From Ligustrum vulgare (taxonomy: Eukaryota; Streptophyta; Magnoliopsida; Lamiales; Oleaceae), in contig OY743184.1 in the NCBI GenBank assembly GCA_963555705.1, forward strand, positions 29,544,639 through 29,608,638: 64,000 nucleotides of DNA, given 5' to 3'. A model generated the notes under the pieces. That model saw only the letters and a program-made list of their open reading frames with translations, was not told where the DNA came from and made no database searches. Position 1 is the stretch's first letter, and the number at the start of each line of letters is the position of its first letter. A program made the position numbers and the translations under genes. Below are positions 1 to 11,700 of the stretch, piece after piece.

Positions 1-2812
1 CTAGAAAATTCACAAAATTGTCTGTTGTGTTGAAATTGTGTAACTTGAAAGCAAATAGTAGGTGGAGTGATAAGAGTTTCACGGCATTACTGGAACTCTT
101 ACGAGAGATGCTTCCGGAGGATAACGAGCTTCCTAGTTCAATTTACGAAGCAAAGAAATTGTTGTGTCCAATGGGAATGGAGATCGAGAGGATACATGCA
201 TGTCCAAATGATTGTATATTGTATCGAAATGAGTATAAGGACTTGCGTCTGTGTCCAAAGTGTGGGGCATCACGGTATAAGCGAAAGAACATGAATACTA
301 ATTCTGAGGATAAGAAAAGCCCTCCGGAAAAGGTGTTGTGGTACCTACCCGTAGTACCAAGATTTAAACGTTTGTTTTCCAATGCAAAGGATGCGAAGAA
401 CATGCGGTGGCACGCTGATGGGAGGAAACAAGATGGAAAACTAAGACACGTGGCCGATTCTCCTCAATGGAGGAACATTAATAGGTTGTTTCCTGATTTT
501 GGGGGTGAAGATAGGAATCTTAGGCTTGGACTATGTACAGATGGAATGAACCCGCACGGTAACATGAGTAGTTGACATAGCACTTGGCCGGTTCTTCTAA
601 CAATTTACAATCTTCCTCCTTGGTTATGTATGAAGCGCAAGTATATCATGTTGTCTTTGTTAATATCAGGGCCTAAACAACCGGGGAATGACATAGATGT
701 TTATCTTGCCCCACTAATTGAAGATTTAAGGCTGATGTGGGATGAAGGTGTATCGGTGTTTGATGCACATAGCCAAATGAATTTCACCTTACGTGCTATG
801 ATATTTTGCACCGTAAATGATTTTCCCGCATATGGTAACTTGACAGGTTATACGAACAAAGGACCTAAAGCATGTCCCATTTGTGAAGAAGACACGATTG
901 ATCTTTGGTTGAAAAACTGTAAGAAAAATGTCTTTATGAGTCATAGAAGATTTCTCCCCGCTGATCACCCTTATCGAAAGAAGAAGAAGGCATTCAATGG
1001 AAAAATTGAGGATCGAGCAGCTCGCTTGCCGTTAACAGGAGGTGAGGTATATGAACGAGTTAAAAATATTGATGTTTTGTTTGGAAAACCTTTTAAGCCT
1101 CCTTAAAAGAGTCTTTGGAAGAAGAGGTCCATATTCTGGGATCTACCTTATTGGCAACATTTATCAGTAAGGCATTTTCTTGATGTAATTCACGTGGAGA
1201 AAAATATTTGTGATAGCATCATTGGGACATTGTTGAACGTTCAAGGGAAGACAAAAGATGGTATCAAAGTCGGAAGAACATGGTAGAAATGGGGATACAG
1301 GATCAATTAGCACCGCAAGAGTTGGAAAAACGTACTTATTTACCTCCAACTTGCTATACTTTGTCCAGAAAAGAGAAAACATGTTTTTGTGAGTGCCTGC
1401 ATGCTATTAAGGTTCCATCTGGATACTCATCAAACATCAAAAGTCTTGTGTCGATGAAGGACTTGAAATTGGTTGGTATGAAGTCTCATGATTGTCATGT
1501 GTTAATGTAACACTTGTTACCAGTTGCAATTTGAGGCATACTTCCAAAACATGTCAGACAAGTCATAATAAAACTTTGTTTTTTCTTCAATGCAATTTGC
1601 AGTAAAGTTGTTGACCCAGAGGCGTTAGATGATTTGCAGGCCGATATTGTTATCACTCTATGTCAATTTGAAATGTATTTCCCGCCATCATTTTTAGACG
1701 TTATGGTGGACTTACTTGTTCACTTGGTAAGAGAAATTAAGGTACGTGGTCCGGTGTTCTTGCGATATATGTATCCATTTGAGAGATACATGGGTATTTT
1801 GAAAGGATATGTCAGAAATCGATTTCGACCCGAAGGCAGTATCATTGAAGGTTATGCCGCTGAGGAAGCTATTGAATTTTGTACTGACTACCTTGATGAC
1901 GTTGAGACTATTGGTGTTCCTAAATCTCGTCACGAGGGAAGACTCGAAGGTAAATGGACGATTGGATGCAAATCAATTGTCCCTAGTGTTGAATTGCGAG
2001 ATAAAGCACACCTCCTAGTATTACAACACCTTTCTCAAGTTCATCCGTATTTGGACGAGCACATGTCCATCCTAAGGCAGCAGAATCCTTCTAAAGGTGA
2101 AAGGTGGGTAACTAATCAACACAATCGTTTATTTGCAAAATGGTTCAAAGATAGAGTCATGAAAGAGTTGTCACAAACGTCGAATACCATTGTTGAAACG
2201 GTAAAGTGGTTAGCGTATGGTCCTAGCACGATTGTGAGATCTTATGAAGCATATGACATTAATGGGTATACGTTTTACACTAAACGTCAAGATGATAAGA
2301 GTGCGGTACAAAACAGTGGAGTGACACAAGTAGCACTATCAAGAGATTTTTCAAGTGCTAAAGATACAATGCCAATAGATGCCTCGATGTCCTATTATGG
2401 TGTCATTGAAGAAATTTGGGAACTTGATTACAGGGAGTTCAAGTTTCCTCTCTTCCAATGTAAATGGGTTGATAATCGACGGGGTGTTCGGGTGGATGAA
2501 TTAGGTTTCACTTTGGTGGATTTTGGACGGTTGGGTTATCTTGACGAGCCATTCATACTTGCATCACAAGCCAAACAGGTATTTTATGTTCTTGATCCTG
2601 CCGACACTAAGTGGTCAGTGGTCCTTCAAGGCAAGAGACGCATTGTTGGCATTGGTGATGTAGTAGATGAAGAAGATTATGATCACTTTGATGAAACTCC
2701 TCCATTTTCTATTGGTATACAAGGGAGTGCAACTTTAGAGGAAGATAACATTGAATCCACTTACATGCGTTGGGATCATGAAGAAGGATTATGGATTGAC
2801 CGTCGTTCGTGA
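1..2812 (+). pseudogene. TNP2-like CACTA transposase, degenerate
   Basis: Translating across breaks gives the continuous TNP2 layout: the N-terminal region with the CPNDC and LCPKCG cysteine motifs (about 18-320), the central transposase domain (about 480-1500), then a DUF4218-like block (about 1634-2000) and a DUF4216-like block (about 2390-2640), ending at a natural stop at 2812. The start is upstream of the window. In-frame stops occur at 573-575, 1104-1106, 1508-1510 and 1532-1534, and one base is gained or lost near 1270-1280. The two stops near 1508-1534 fit C-to-T changes of CAA and CGA, as expected from decay of methylated cytosines. The family role is cutting element ends, but this copy cannot make full-length protein. 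Confidence 0.92.
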
Positions 2813-3023
2813 TTATTCATTGTGTGAGTTCATTTATACATTCTCGCATGCATATAACTCTCTTTTGTTCTTTATATATGCTCTATACGTTGTTCATATT
2901 AATTGTGTGAGTTCATTTACATATTCTTGCATATAACTTTCTTGTATTTTTTATATATGCTCTATACGTTGTTAATATTCATTTATTTATATGTGCAGGT
3001 ACGTAGACAATTTTCCCAATATA

Positions 3024-6000
3024 ATGGCCGAGTCTTCACATTCTTCAGATGATCATAGTACTTCCCAAAAAAAAAAAAAGGACAAGAGGGCCAACTATGT
3101 GCAAAAACATGAAGAAAGCGGGCCAACAAGTGAATATTATTGAGTTCGATGACAAACATAGGTCGATTGGACCAGGCACGAAGAAATTCAAACATTTTGT
3201 CGGATCTTTAGCCCGCATTCATGTTGACATAAACATCAGTGATTGGCACAAAGTCGATCAAGGCCTTAAGGACATGATGTGGGAATAGATAAAGGTACTA
3301 TCACTTGATACATGGTAAATAATTGAAAAGTGAATGTAATTTCTTTATAACACCACATGTTATCATTGTCTTTCAGAGGGAATTCAACATTCTCGATGAC
3401 CGTCCAAAAAAAAGTGTTATGCGGGTTGCGGGGATGAGATGGAAAGATTTCAAGACAAGGCTGGTTCATAATTTCATTACACATGACCACCCAAAATATA
3501 CATCTCCTACGCAGCTTTATGATTTCTTGACCGAAGAGCAATGGGAGTTGCTTAAAAAAGAACGACAGACGGAAACATTTAAGGTATATTTAAATGTACG
3601 CATGTGTCTTGTTGAGTGAAAACTAAAAACCTGTGATTTATTTCAGGAGAAAAGTAAGAAGGCGAGGGATAGTCAAATGCGGAACGAGCATCCTCATTAT
3701 TTGGGCTCAGCCGGATATGCGGGGATGAAGCCACATTGGCTAGTAAGTGACCCACTATCTTCTAGCTCTTCATGTGACATGATTAGCTCCTCAATTGTAA
3801 GCGAGGATCGCAGCCTAGATTGAGTTCGAGCTAGATCGAAGAAGAAAGAAGATGGAACGTATTACATCCCCAACGAGAAAACGAAGGGGGTGTTTGATAA
3901 AATTGTAAGTATATCTTATCGATTTCTCATATATTCAATTGAAACTTACTTCAATTCTTATATTCAATTTTCATTTTTTTTAACAGGTAGAAAAAGCTGA
4001 GCAAGCCACGCAGGGGACATTTGTGTCGAGTAGACAATATGATATTCTGAGTGAAGCCCTTGGTAAAGAGGATCACTCTGGTAGGGTGAGGGAATATGGC
4101 GTGTATGTCACCACGCGGGGTGTTTACGGCCGACCCGATGATTACCTTAGACGATCGTGTGGGGTCGTGTCAGTAGACGACATTAAAGATATCATCAGGA
4201 AGGAGATGGAGGATAGCATCACAAAGCGGGTCAGGCATCAAACCATGTCGGAGATGCAAAGTAAATTTGACAGTATGCAGAGCGCGTACCATAGTATGCA
4301 GAGTAAATATGATGCCATCCTCCAGCGCTTGGGCCTCAATGTTGATGCCGAGGTGGAGGTAACTGCACAGCCCCGACCACCAACTCGAAGTAGTTGCCAC
4401 TCTGTGAATCCAGACCCATTTGATGGTCTTCAGGTACTTACCCATAAAGTATTTAGTTTTTTTAGTATTGCTTTTTTTTTTTTTAAATGGAAAGGCCTGA
4501 CATATATGTTGAAAAATAAAAGCCGATTCCCTGTCGTCTCGTCGTATTTGTTGATGGTGACAAGCAAATAGTAGCCAGCGGGATGGTTTATACATCTGGA
4601 CCCGAAACTGTGGTGCATCATCAACCACTCTGGCTTGATCAAGTGAAGGTGTCCGTTGACCATGTTATAGATGGTGCAGAAGCGTTCTATCTTCCAGCGC
4701 CATCTCAGCACCACACCACGGTGGGGGAAGCTATTGGAAGTTTTTTCCAATGGCCTAAGGAGTTGGTGATTTCTGGAGAGGTAATAAAATCGAGTTATAT
4801 AAAATTTTATGTCAATATTTATTTCTTTTAAATTTGTATCAGACGTGTTATAATGACAAAAATTGTCTTATTGCAGGAAGAGACCCCCAAAAAGATCGTA
4901 AAAAAATCTAATAAAGGGAAAAGGCCTCAGAGTTTTGAATTGTCATCTACCCAGCGACCTGCGATAGTCAACGATGAGACTTTACTACGTCTGGGTGATA
5001 AATGCAAAATGTTAAACACCCTGGTCCTTCAATTGCCTGTTGGTGATGACTTCTATCAGGTGCCCGTAGATGCCTCCGTCTTCAATTGTACGTTTGAGGA
5101 TGGTATTTTTGTTACAGTCGCAGACATTACCGATCTGCTTAAAATGCAATGGTTGGATACATCTATCCTACAAATATTTGCATTGTAAGACTTCTGATCA
5201 CAAATTACAACTTCAATTTAAATCATTGTTCGATCTCTATTTATTGGTGTCATTATTATTAGGTACCTTCATGAGTTATGTCAGGATTGCGGTTTTTATT
5301 CAATTGGATTCATGTCTCTGTCACACATTGTGTCGGTTTCGGTAAGAACAAATGCCAATGGTGTTGTAAATTATATGGACGAGACCATGAGGGCAATGCA
5401 AACAAAGAAATTCATTCTAGCACCGTATTTTCAGGAGTAAGACCATTCTCTCTTGTTAACAGTTAATTTTTTTTTTTTTTTTTTTTTTTTGTAATTTGAA
5501 TCGCACATGTTTGAATTTGTATTTACATGTTCATAATACGTAGGAACCACTGGATGTTGCTAGTGATTTCTCCTCAGAAGAGTACGGTGTACTTATTGGA
5601 TTCAGCTAGTGCATTTAAGCGTGACTTAGATATCAAGCCACTATTGAATACGTAAGTTATGATAATTTTCATGAAATAATTGTGGAGTTGTGGTGAAATT
5701 GATTGTGGAGTTGTGGTTTCACTTTGATGAATATATGTTGTGATTGTTGAGAAGTTGTGATAGATTCAAAAGCAACGCGTCTATTTACAGATTGGATAAG
5801 TTCAATTTATATGGGAGACTCTGCCAAAATTTTTATAGAAATCTTAGTTTTTGTATTTATTTATTTTGTAATTGGTTCGAATAATTTAATTCAATTTTAG
5901 GGCTTTCAAACTATATTGGACACAAGGAGGCATTAGGACAAAAGCCTTGGACACAAGGAGGCATTAGGACAAGAGCCAATACAACATGGCTAAAAATAAA

Positions 6001-6372
6001 GGTATGAAAACACATATTTAAAATATATTACAGATCTTTGAATTATTTTCATATTCTATTTAATGTGATTATTAATGTTAGTTTTCAATGCGAAAATTTC
6101 AGTGTCCTCAACAGCCCAGAGGTTCTGAGTGTGGCTACTACGTCATGAAAAATATGTATGAGATAGTCACTGAACACTTTCAGCGTCCGTCGTTGGAAAA
6201 ATGTATAAGTTATTGAACATGATAATTTTTAATTATGCCTTCATATTTTATTACAAAATAACTGATAATTCATTTTGATTATTTGTAGGCATTTAAAGAG
6301 TATTACTCAACGGAGGAAATTGCTGAAATTCAAAACTTATGGGCTAAATACTTCGTCGATAGGTGTGTGTAA
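3024..6372 (+). pseudogene. CACTA second gene: Transposase_24 region plus Ulp1-like cysteine protease
   Basis: This is a multi-exon gene separated by AT-rich introns. Recognisable coding blocks lie near 3080-3290, 3377-3583, 3647-3745, 3988-4434, 4560-4780, 4877-5188, 5263-5437, 5545-5652, 6102-6201 and 6289-6372. The first blocks match the Plant transposase (Ptta/En/Spm, Transposase_24) family. The last blocks form a Ulp1/C48-like protease: His in NHWMLLV (5548-5550), Asp in LLDSA (5599-5601) and Cys in GSECGYYVM (6130-6132), so the triad is kept. The ATG at 3024 is out of frame with the RGPT block after a 13-A run at 3067-3079, suggesting slippage there. A 31-bp tandem duplication lies at about 5915-5977. 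Exon limits are inferred by eye. Confidence 0.75.
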
Positions 6373-6529
6373 ATCGACGTGTATTCAAACTTCTATTTAC
6401 TCAATTACATGTGACATTAACAATCTTGTAATTATAATTATTTCTCATTTATTTAACATTATTTTAATTATGTCGATTATATACATATTTGGTGATGTGC
6501 ATGTGGAAAATGTTTAGTCAACGTTTAGG

Positions 6530-6760
6530 TGATTGCGGGTCATGACCTGCAGTGATCTGGATCATTGCAGGTGACGTCCAGGTCATTACAGGTGACATCT
6601 AGGTCATTGCAGGCCATGACCCGCAGTGGCCTGGGTCATTGCAGGTCATGACCTGCAGTGGCCTGGGTCATTGCAGGTGACGTCCAGGCCAATGCAGGCC
6701 ATGACCTGGGTCATTGCATGCGACGTCCAGGTCATTGCATGTCATGTCTAGGTCATTGTA
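6530..6760. repeat. CACTA subterminal repeat array (GGTCATTGCAGG type)
   Basis: About ten imperfect copies of a GGTCATTGCAGG unit alternate with GTGACGTCCA and CATGACCTGCAG blocks, many of them partly palindromic. The position just inside the right terminus matches the subterminal regions that TNPA-like proteins bind in CACTA elements. Binding here is inferred. Confidence 0.8.
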
Positions 6761-6805
6761 TTTTACTCTATAGGCAAATGAATTACGTGGCAAAAAAAAA
6801 AACTG

Positions 6806-6974
6806 AAAACGCGTCGGTTTTAAGGAAAATCGACACCTAAAAAAAAAAAAAAATTTTTCAACTTTACGCGTCGGTTTATAAACAACCGACCCGTAAAGTC
6901 TTCACTTTACGCGTCTGCTTCAAACGCGTCGCCTAAAAAACCGACGCCTATTCTCTTAAATAACCGACGCGAAA
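6806..6974. repeat. Second subterminal repeat class (GCGTCGGTT, both orientations)
   Basis: The motif ACGCGTCGGTTT and its inverse AACCGACGC occur at least six times between the first array and the terminus. Facing copies flank a poly-A/T spacer, so the stretch could fold back on itself. It differs in sequence from the GGTCATTGCAGG array. Confidence 0.75.
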
Positions 6975-6993
6975 GACTGTTTCTGTACTAGTG
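6975..6993 (-). repeat. CACTA terminal inverted repeat (right end)
   Basis: Read on the minus strand the end begins CACTAGTACAGAAACAGTC, the expected CACTA start. The partner repeat is outside the window. Confidence 0.85.
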
Positions 6994-8072
6994 AGGCATC
7001 ATCATTATGACTGTAACAACCCAAAGATTTCGTACCCTAGATAATTTATTTACAAAGTTAGAATCAAGTTTTTTTCTTAGAGAAGAGACAATTTCACGTG
7101 TTATATGACGAGTTAATATAGAATTTATAAGGAAATGAGAGAAATTGACGTTATTGGTAACTTTGGAGACTAAATAGGCATAAAAGAAAGTTGTATATAA
7201 TGTTTGAACTCAATCGGATGGAATTTCATAGATAAGGACTAAGCTGGAAATTTTATAAAGTCCTATTAATTACAATTTTGCCATTATGATGAACATGACT
7301 TTGGGATCATTTTGTGGATTATATAATGATCTTTGGCCATTGCAAGTTATACCATTTTATAGTTCATGATGAGATCTAAGTATTGGTATCAAGTTTGATC
7401 AAAATTAAGGTCGACAAGTGTTTCAAAAATGGAGCTAAAGTTGCATTAGAAGAATAATTGGAATGCTGAAAATCTTCAAAATAATTTTAAGTGGTAATCG
7501 AGTAGCCATGTTTGAGAGGATGGTACTAACAACATGGTAATTTTATGTCTCTGCATGTTACACTACCTTGCAGTCCAACATGAGATGTACGCATTGGTAT
7601 CTAATTTGAGTACAATTGAGGTCGGGAAGTACTTCAAATATCAATTTGAAATTGCATACTTGAAATGATAAAAGTGCTGAGAAAATCAAAAAATTTAGCT
7701 GTGAAAACCCAGTCGAGTAGCCATTTTTGAACGAACTGTAGGGGCGATATAATGATCTGTTTTCTTTGCACGTGTAACCGTTGCGAAGCTTGAAGTGTGA
7801 AATTTACAACGGTATAAAGATTGGACAAAATGGAGTTCAACTTGACCTTCAAATACTAACCCGAAGGTGGCTCCTTGAAAAGGGAAAATAATACAAGTGA
7901 GGGACACTTGTCATCACACCATAAGGGTGTGTTCGACTTATGAACTTATTTTGGTTATAAGTAATTATTTATCATAAGTTATAGGGCTTGGGTTTTGAAT
8001 CCCTATTTCAATTCTTAAGGTAAGAAGTAATCTCTCCTTCATGTTTAACGGTTAAATTTGGGTTTTGAATTG

Positions 8073-9820
8073 TGATAAGTGTGCTTTACACACTTATTTA
8101 GTTCCTAAATTAACAATTTAATTGACAAATTGAGCAAATATCTACTTATAAATTGTGTTTATCTTGTACAATTAGGTACAAACTCAATTGGAAAGAAAAT
8201 AAACAAGATCATAGAGCAATTGAGCTTAAAGAGGAGCAAATTTGAAGTTCAAAGACCAAATTGAAAGAAATCAAAAGTTTGAGGACTCAATTGCAACATC
8301 CCAAAAAGTTGAGGACCAAGGTCTAATACTCAAATTCAAGGATAAAACCACAAGAGAAAGCAAAATGATTGCTTAATTTATGAATTTGAGTGAAAATGGA
8401 TCAATCGCATACAAAAACATGAAATTGGAGACCAAAGTGCACAAGTGCCAAATGTTGAGGACTTGGGCTGCAAAATAAAATTTGAGGAACTTGGAAACAT
8501 TTTAAAATCTGTTTTATCACTTTTCCACAGATTTTTGTGCTTGGACACATCAATTAAGAGAAAAATAGAGTTTGGGGACTATTTTGCTCAACTTTAAAAA
8601 CCTCAAGGACCAAGGATGCAATTTTCGGAACTTCCACTTGATAAAACCTGAATTGGACAGCAGCTAGGTCATTCTGTCTTCTTCTTCCTGTTTTTCCAGC
8701 TGCTGCGTTTTTTCTTGTTCTTTTCTTTCTTCTTTTTCTTTTCTTTTTTTCTTTTCTTTTCTTTGTCTTTTCTTTTTCTTCTGTGCTGGAAATCTGCTGT
8801 GCTGGAGAGTTGCTGTTGCTGGTGTTGCTGCTGGTGCTGGAGAAGGCTGCTAGAGTTGCTGGAAATCTGCTGTGCTGGAGAAGGCTGCTGGTGCTGGAGA
8901 AGGCTGCTGGAGTTGCTGGAAATCTGCTGTGCTGGAGAAGGCTGCTGGTCCTGGACTGCAATGGAGAATGCTGCCATGGCTGGACTGATTTGCACAAAGC
9001 TGGAAGATAAGGGACTGATTTGCACTTCAAGCGATAGTTGGAGGACCTTGATGCAATTTCCATAATTTTCTAATTCTGGGTTTATTTTACTGCTTTATGT
9101 TATTTTTAATTTTCGCACGCATGTTTAGCTAAATTTAACGTGTTGGGATTTATGGTAGTAATTTAACCTAACTTTGATTAATTTTAATATTTGCTATTTG
9201 ATGATTAAATGCTTATTTCATGTGTGTTTGTTATTGAGATTATTACATGTGTTTGATTGATCATCAAATATATGTTATGTGAAGTGTATGATAATCGAGA
9301 GATATTGTGCATTTTAGACCAAATAATAAATGCTCTACGTTCTTGTTAAGGATAGAGATATACATTAAACCCTAGATGATCCATTGAGCTATTTTCACAA
9401 AGAGTTAATGCAATTGATTGTGTTTTAATCGACATAGAGATATAGTAGGTATTTGATTAGGGGTAATTTCACTCGAGAGAGGTAATTAGCTAAACTTGGA
9501 AAATCGGATCTAACATTGTAAATGAGTAATTTGTTAATTTGCATGTTGAGAAATTAATTAGGCGACGGTTAAATGAAACCATGAATCCCAACCACATTTT
9601 CCCCCAAGATTTTCAAGTATTTTTATATTTCCATCTTTAGTAGACTCTTAGTTATTTTTCAAAATCCATCTTTAATTGTGTGTTTTATTTGTTAATATTA
9701 AATTAACTAGAGTATAATAGAGTATACATTCCTCGTGGGATCGACAACCCCAACTCAAAAAGTCCACTTTATTACTTGTACACGACCCGTGCCCTTGCGG
9801 TACACTATTTTGAGCGAACA
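8073..9820 (+). mobile_element. Solo LTR of a second family, nested in the Tekay-like LTR
   Basis: It begins TGATAAGTGTGC and ends GAGCGAACA (TG...CA). Identical AATTG copies at 8068-8072 and 9821-9825 are the 5-bp target duplication. The 3' part, with CGTGGGATCGACAACCCC and CCTTGCGGTACAC, resembles the ends of Athila/Tat-type LTRs. No internal region is present, so this is a solo LTR left by recombination between LTRs. Confidence 0.88.
8783..8960. repeat. GCTG-rich 57-bp minisatellite inside the solo LTR
   Basis: Two nearly identical 57-bp units (from about 8832 and 8889) contain GCTGGAAATCTGCTGTGCTG and GGAGAAGGCTGCTG, flanked by partial units. A pyrimidine-rich tract lies upstream (8677-8780). 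The reading frames through it are Gln/Ser- or Leu/Cys-rich repeats and are not credible genes. Confidence 0.75.
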
Positions 9821-11629
9821 AATTGATTTACGAAGTTTAAAGTTAGTAAGGTTGAAGATTATTGAAACAATTGATTCTAAGAATGATTTAACGCCATTTC
9901 TTTTTCATTTTTCGGTGGAGACACAAGAGAGGAACTAAGGGCAGATTCTAGCCGAAAATGGAGGGGGAGAAGGAGAAGGAAAAAGAGGGGAAAAGAGAAG
10001 AGGAAGGAAATTCTGTTGTACCGAGGATACTAGTAGCATCGACAAAGGCAAAACGAGAGGCTTCTAGTAGCCTTTCCCAGTTCCGATCAGATTGTTCCAA
10101 AGTGAGAAACCCTCATTTTTGGATGGATTCTCTAGGTAAAACTTGGATTAAGAAGTAAGATTTTAGTCTATTGAAGTTACTCTAACACTTGGTTATATAA
10201 TTGTAGCTGTTATGACTCAAAATCATCATTTATATGTTAGAGGTGAGTGAAACTTGATTTGTATAATATTATGTTAAGTTTTTCATATTGTACTGAAGTA
10301 TTATCTCTAAATTTCAGATTCTAATATGTTTCTTATTGATTATGATTGATTTGATAAATTATGTTTATGATTGAAAGTTAGGAACACAATTGTCTTCTAA
10401 GTGTTTGATGAAATGTTGAATAAAGAAACAATGACTTTGTTGAGTTATGTCGATATTGTGCTATATTTTAGATGTTGGGAATTATGTTTAAGGATGATAA
10501 TAACCATTGGATATATTTTTGAATATGATTATAAGTGGAGAAATGTTTGGATGAAAGTTAGGAAGTAATAGAAGTTGAACTTGGCGAAAAGTTGAAGTGC
10601 TGATTTTGAAACTTAAATGAAGGTAACTACATGTTTATATGGGAGTCATTGATATTATTAATCTGGTTTTTGAACGGGGATATTTAATTTTAATGTTGAT
10701 GGCTTTATGTGAAAGTTATGAGTAAAGAAGATGTGTTTTAAAGACTTATTTCAAAGTTTGGTTGAAACTAAGTTGTTGTCCCTATGATAAATGAGCTTAA
10801 AACACCACTTTAAATTAGAGTTATTCATACCTTAAAGCTGATTTAAATTGGGATGTTGATTTAGGCTTGATGGTGAACTCTTGAGATAGTTTATGTTATT
10901 TATGGTTGGTTGTGATGATGTATAATGATTGAATCAATAATATGCCAAGACTAAGGTTAGAATTGCAAGTACTCTCTAGGTGTTTGATGAAATGTGTAAA
11001 TGAAGTATGCCTTAGTATAAGACAGCTTTTTATTTTTTACGTGCAATTTTAAATTTCACGTAATATTCATGTGAATGTTATTATAAATTATAAATTTATA
11101 ATCTTTAATGTCTATAATTTTAATTTTTTTGCAGTGGAAGGACTTGGACCCCGTTTTGATCAATGTGCCAATTAAAAAGTTTATAAATTGTTACGTGCAG
11201 TTATATGTCTAAGTGTTTATTTTAATTGCTAAGGATGCTTATTTCAATTTATTTAAATTTGTAAATGGCCAAAATACATTAAGTTGAATTTGGGAGAAAG
11301 TTTAGTGACAATTGGAGGGTAAGTAAAACTTATGGGCTTCATTAGACAAAGGAGGAGACTTGAGGGAATAATTTGCAAAATTTCAAAAGATTAAATCTTA
11401 ATTCTAACCTAAACCTACTCAGACTCGTCTCTCTCCCTCTCGCCTCACTCCCCTCGCTGTCTCGCTCTCTCCTTTCCTCTCACGGCGACGTCGCTGCTGC
11501 CGCCGCCTCCCTCACCTTCGCCGACCATCAGTCACCAACCCCAACACGGTAGCACTCTCTTCCTTCCTCCGCGCTGCACACACAAAACTGGACACAATGA
11601 CACACGCACACACTTTCACCCACACACGA

Positions 11630-11697
<68 letters not shown>
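11630..11697. repeat. Compound (TA)n(TG)n microsatellite
   Basis: About seven TA repeats run directly into more than 20 TG repeats within the Tekay-like LTR. A CT-rich and GC-rich block (11420-11550) precedes it. Confidence 0.95.

Positions 11698-11700
<3 letters not shown>

Larger units (their letters stand above)
1..6993 (+). mobile_element. CACTA (En/Spm) DNA transposon, 3' part
   Basis: The right-hand end is defined by a terminal sequence whose reverse complement begins CACTAGTACAGAAAC, matching the CACTA signature. The left terminus lies outside the window. Inside are a TNP2-type transposase gene (broken), a second spliced gene with Transposase_24 and Ulp1-like parts, and two classes of subterminal repeat. 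Gene order and subterminal repeats are those expected of an autonomous-type plant CACTA element. The 3 bases after the terminus are AGG; the matching target-site copy cannot be seen. The transposase carries several nonsense codons and a frameshift, so this copy should not move on its own. Confidence 0.93.

Noticed and set aside
5690..5830. Separate LTR insertion in a CACTA intron (GGGAGACTCTGCC motif)
   Set aside because: Only a short phrase is shared with the Tekay-like LTR; no ends or target duplication.
8669..9065. Long Gln/Ser- and Leu/Cys-rich frames in several phases
   Set aside because: They are translations of a GCTG minisatellite and pyrimidine tract inside a solo LTR, with no start context or family match.
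9958..10158. Glu/Lys-rich short protein
   Set aside because: Purine-rich tract of the Tekay-like LTR; no conserved domain.
11420..11550. GC-rich first exon of a host gene
   Set aside because: CT- and GC-rich sequence within an LTR, with no sustained open frame or splice partner.
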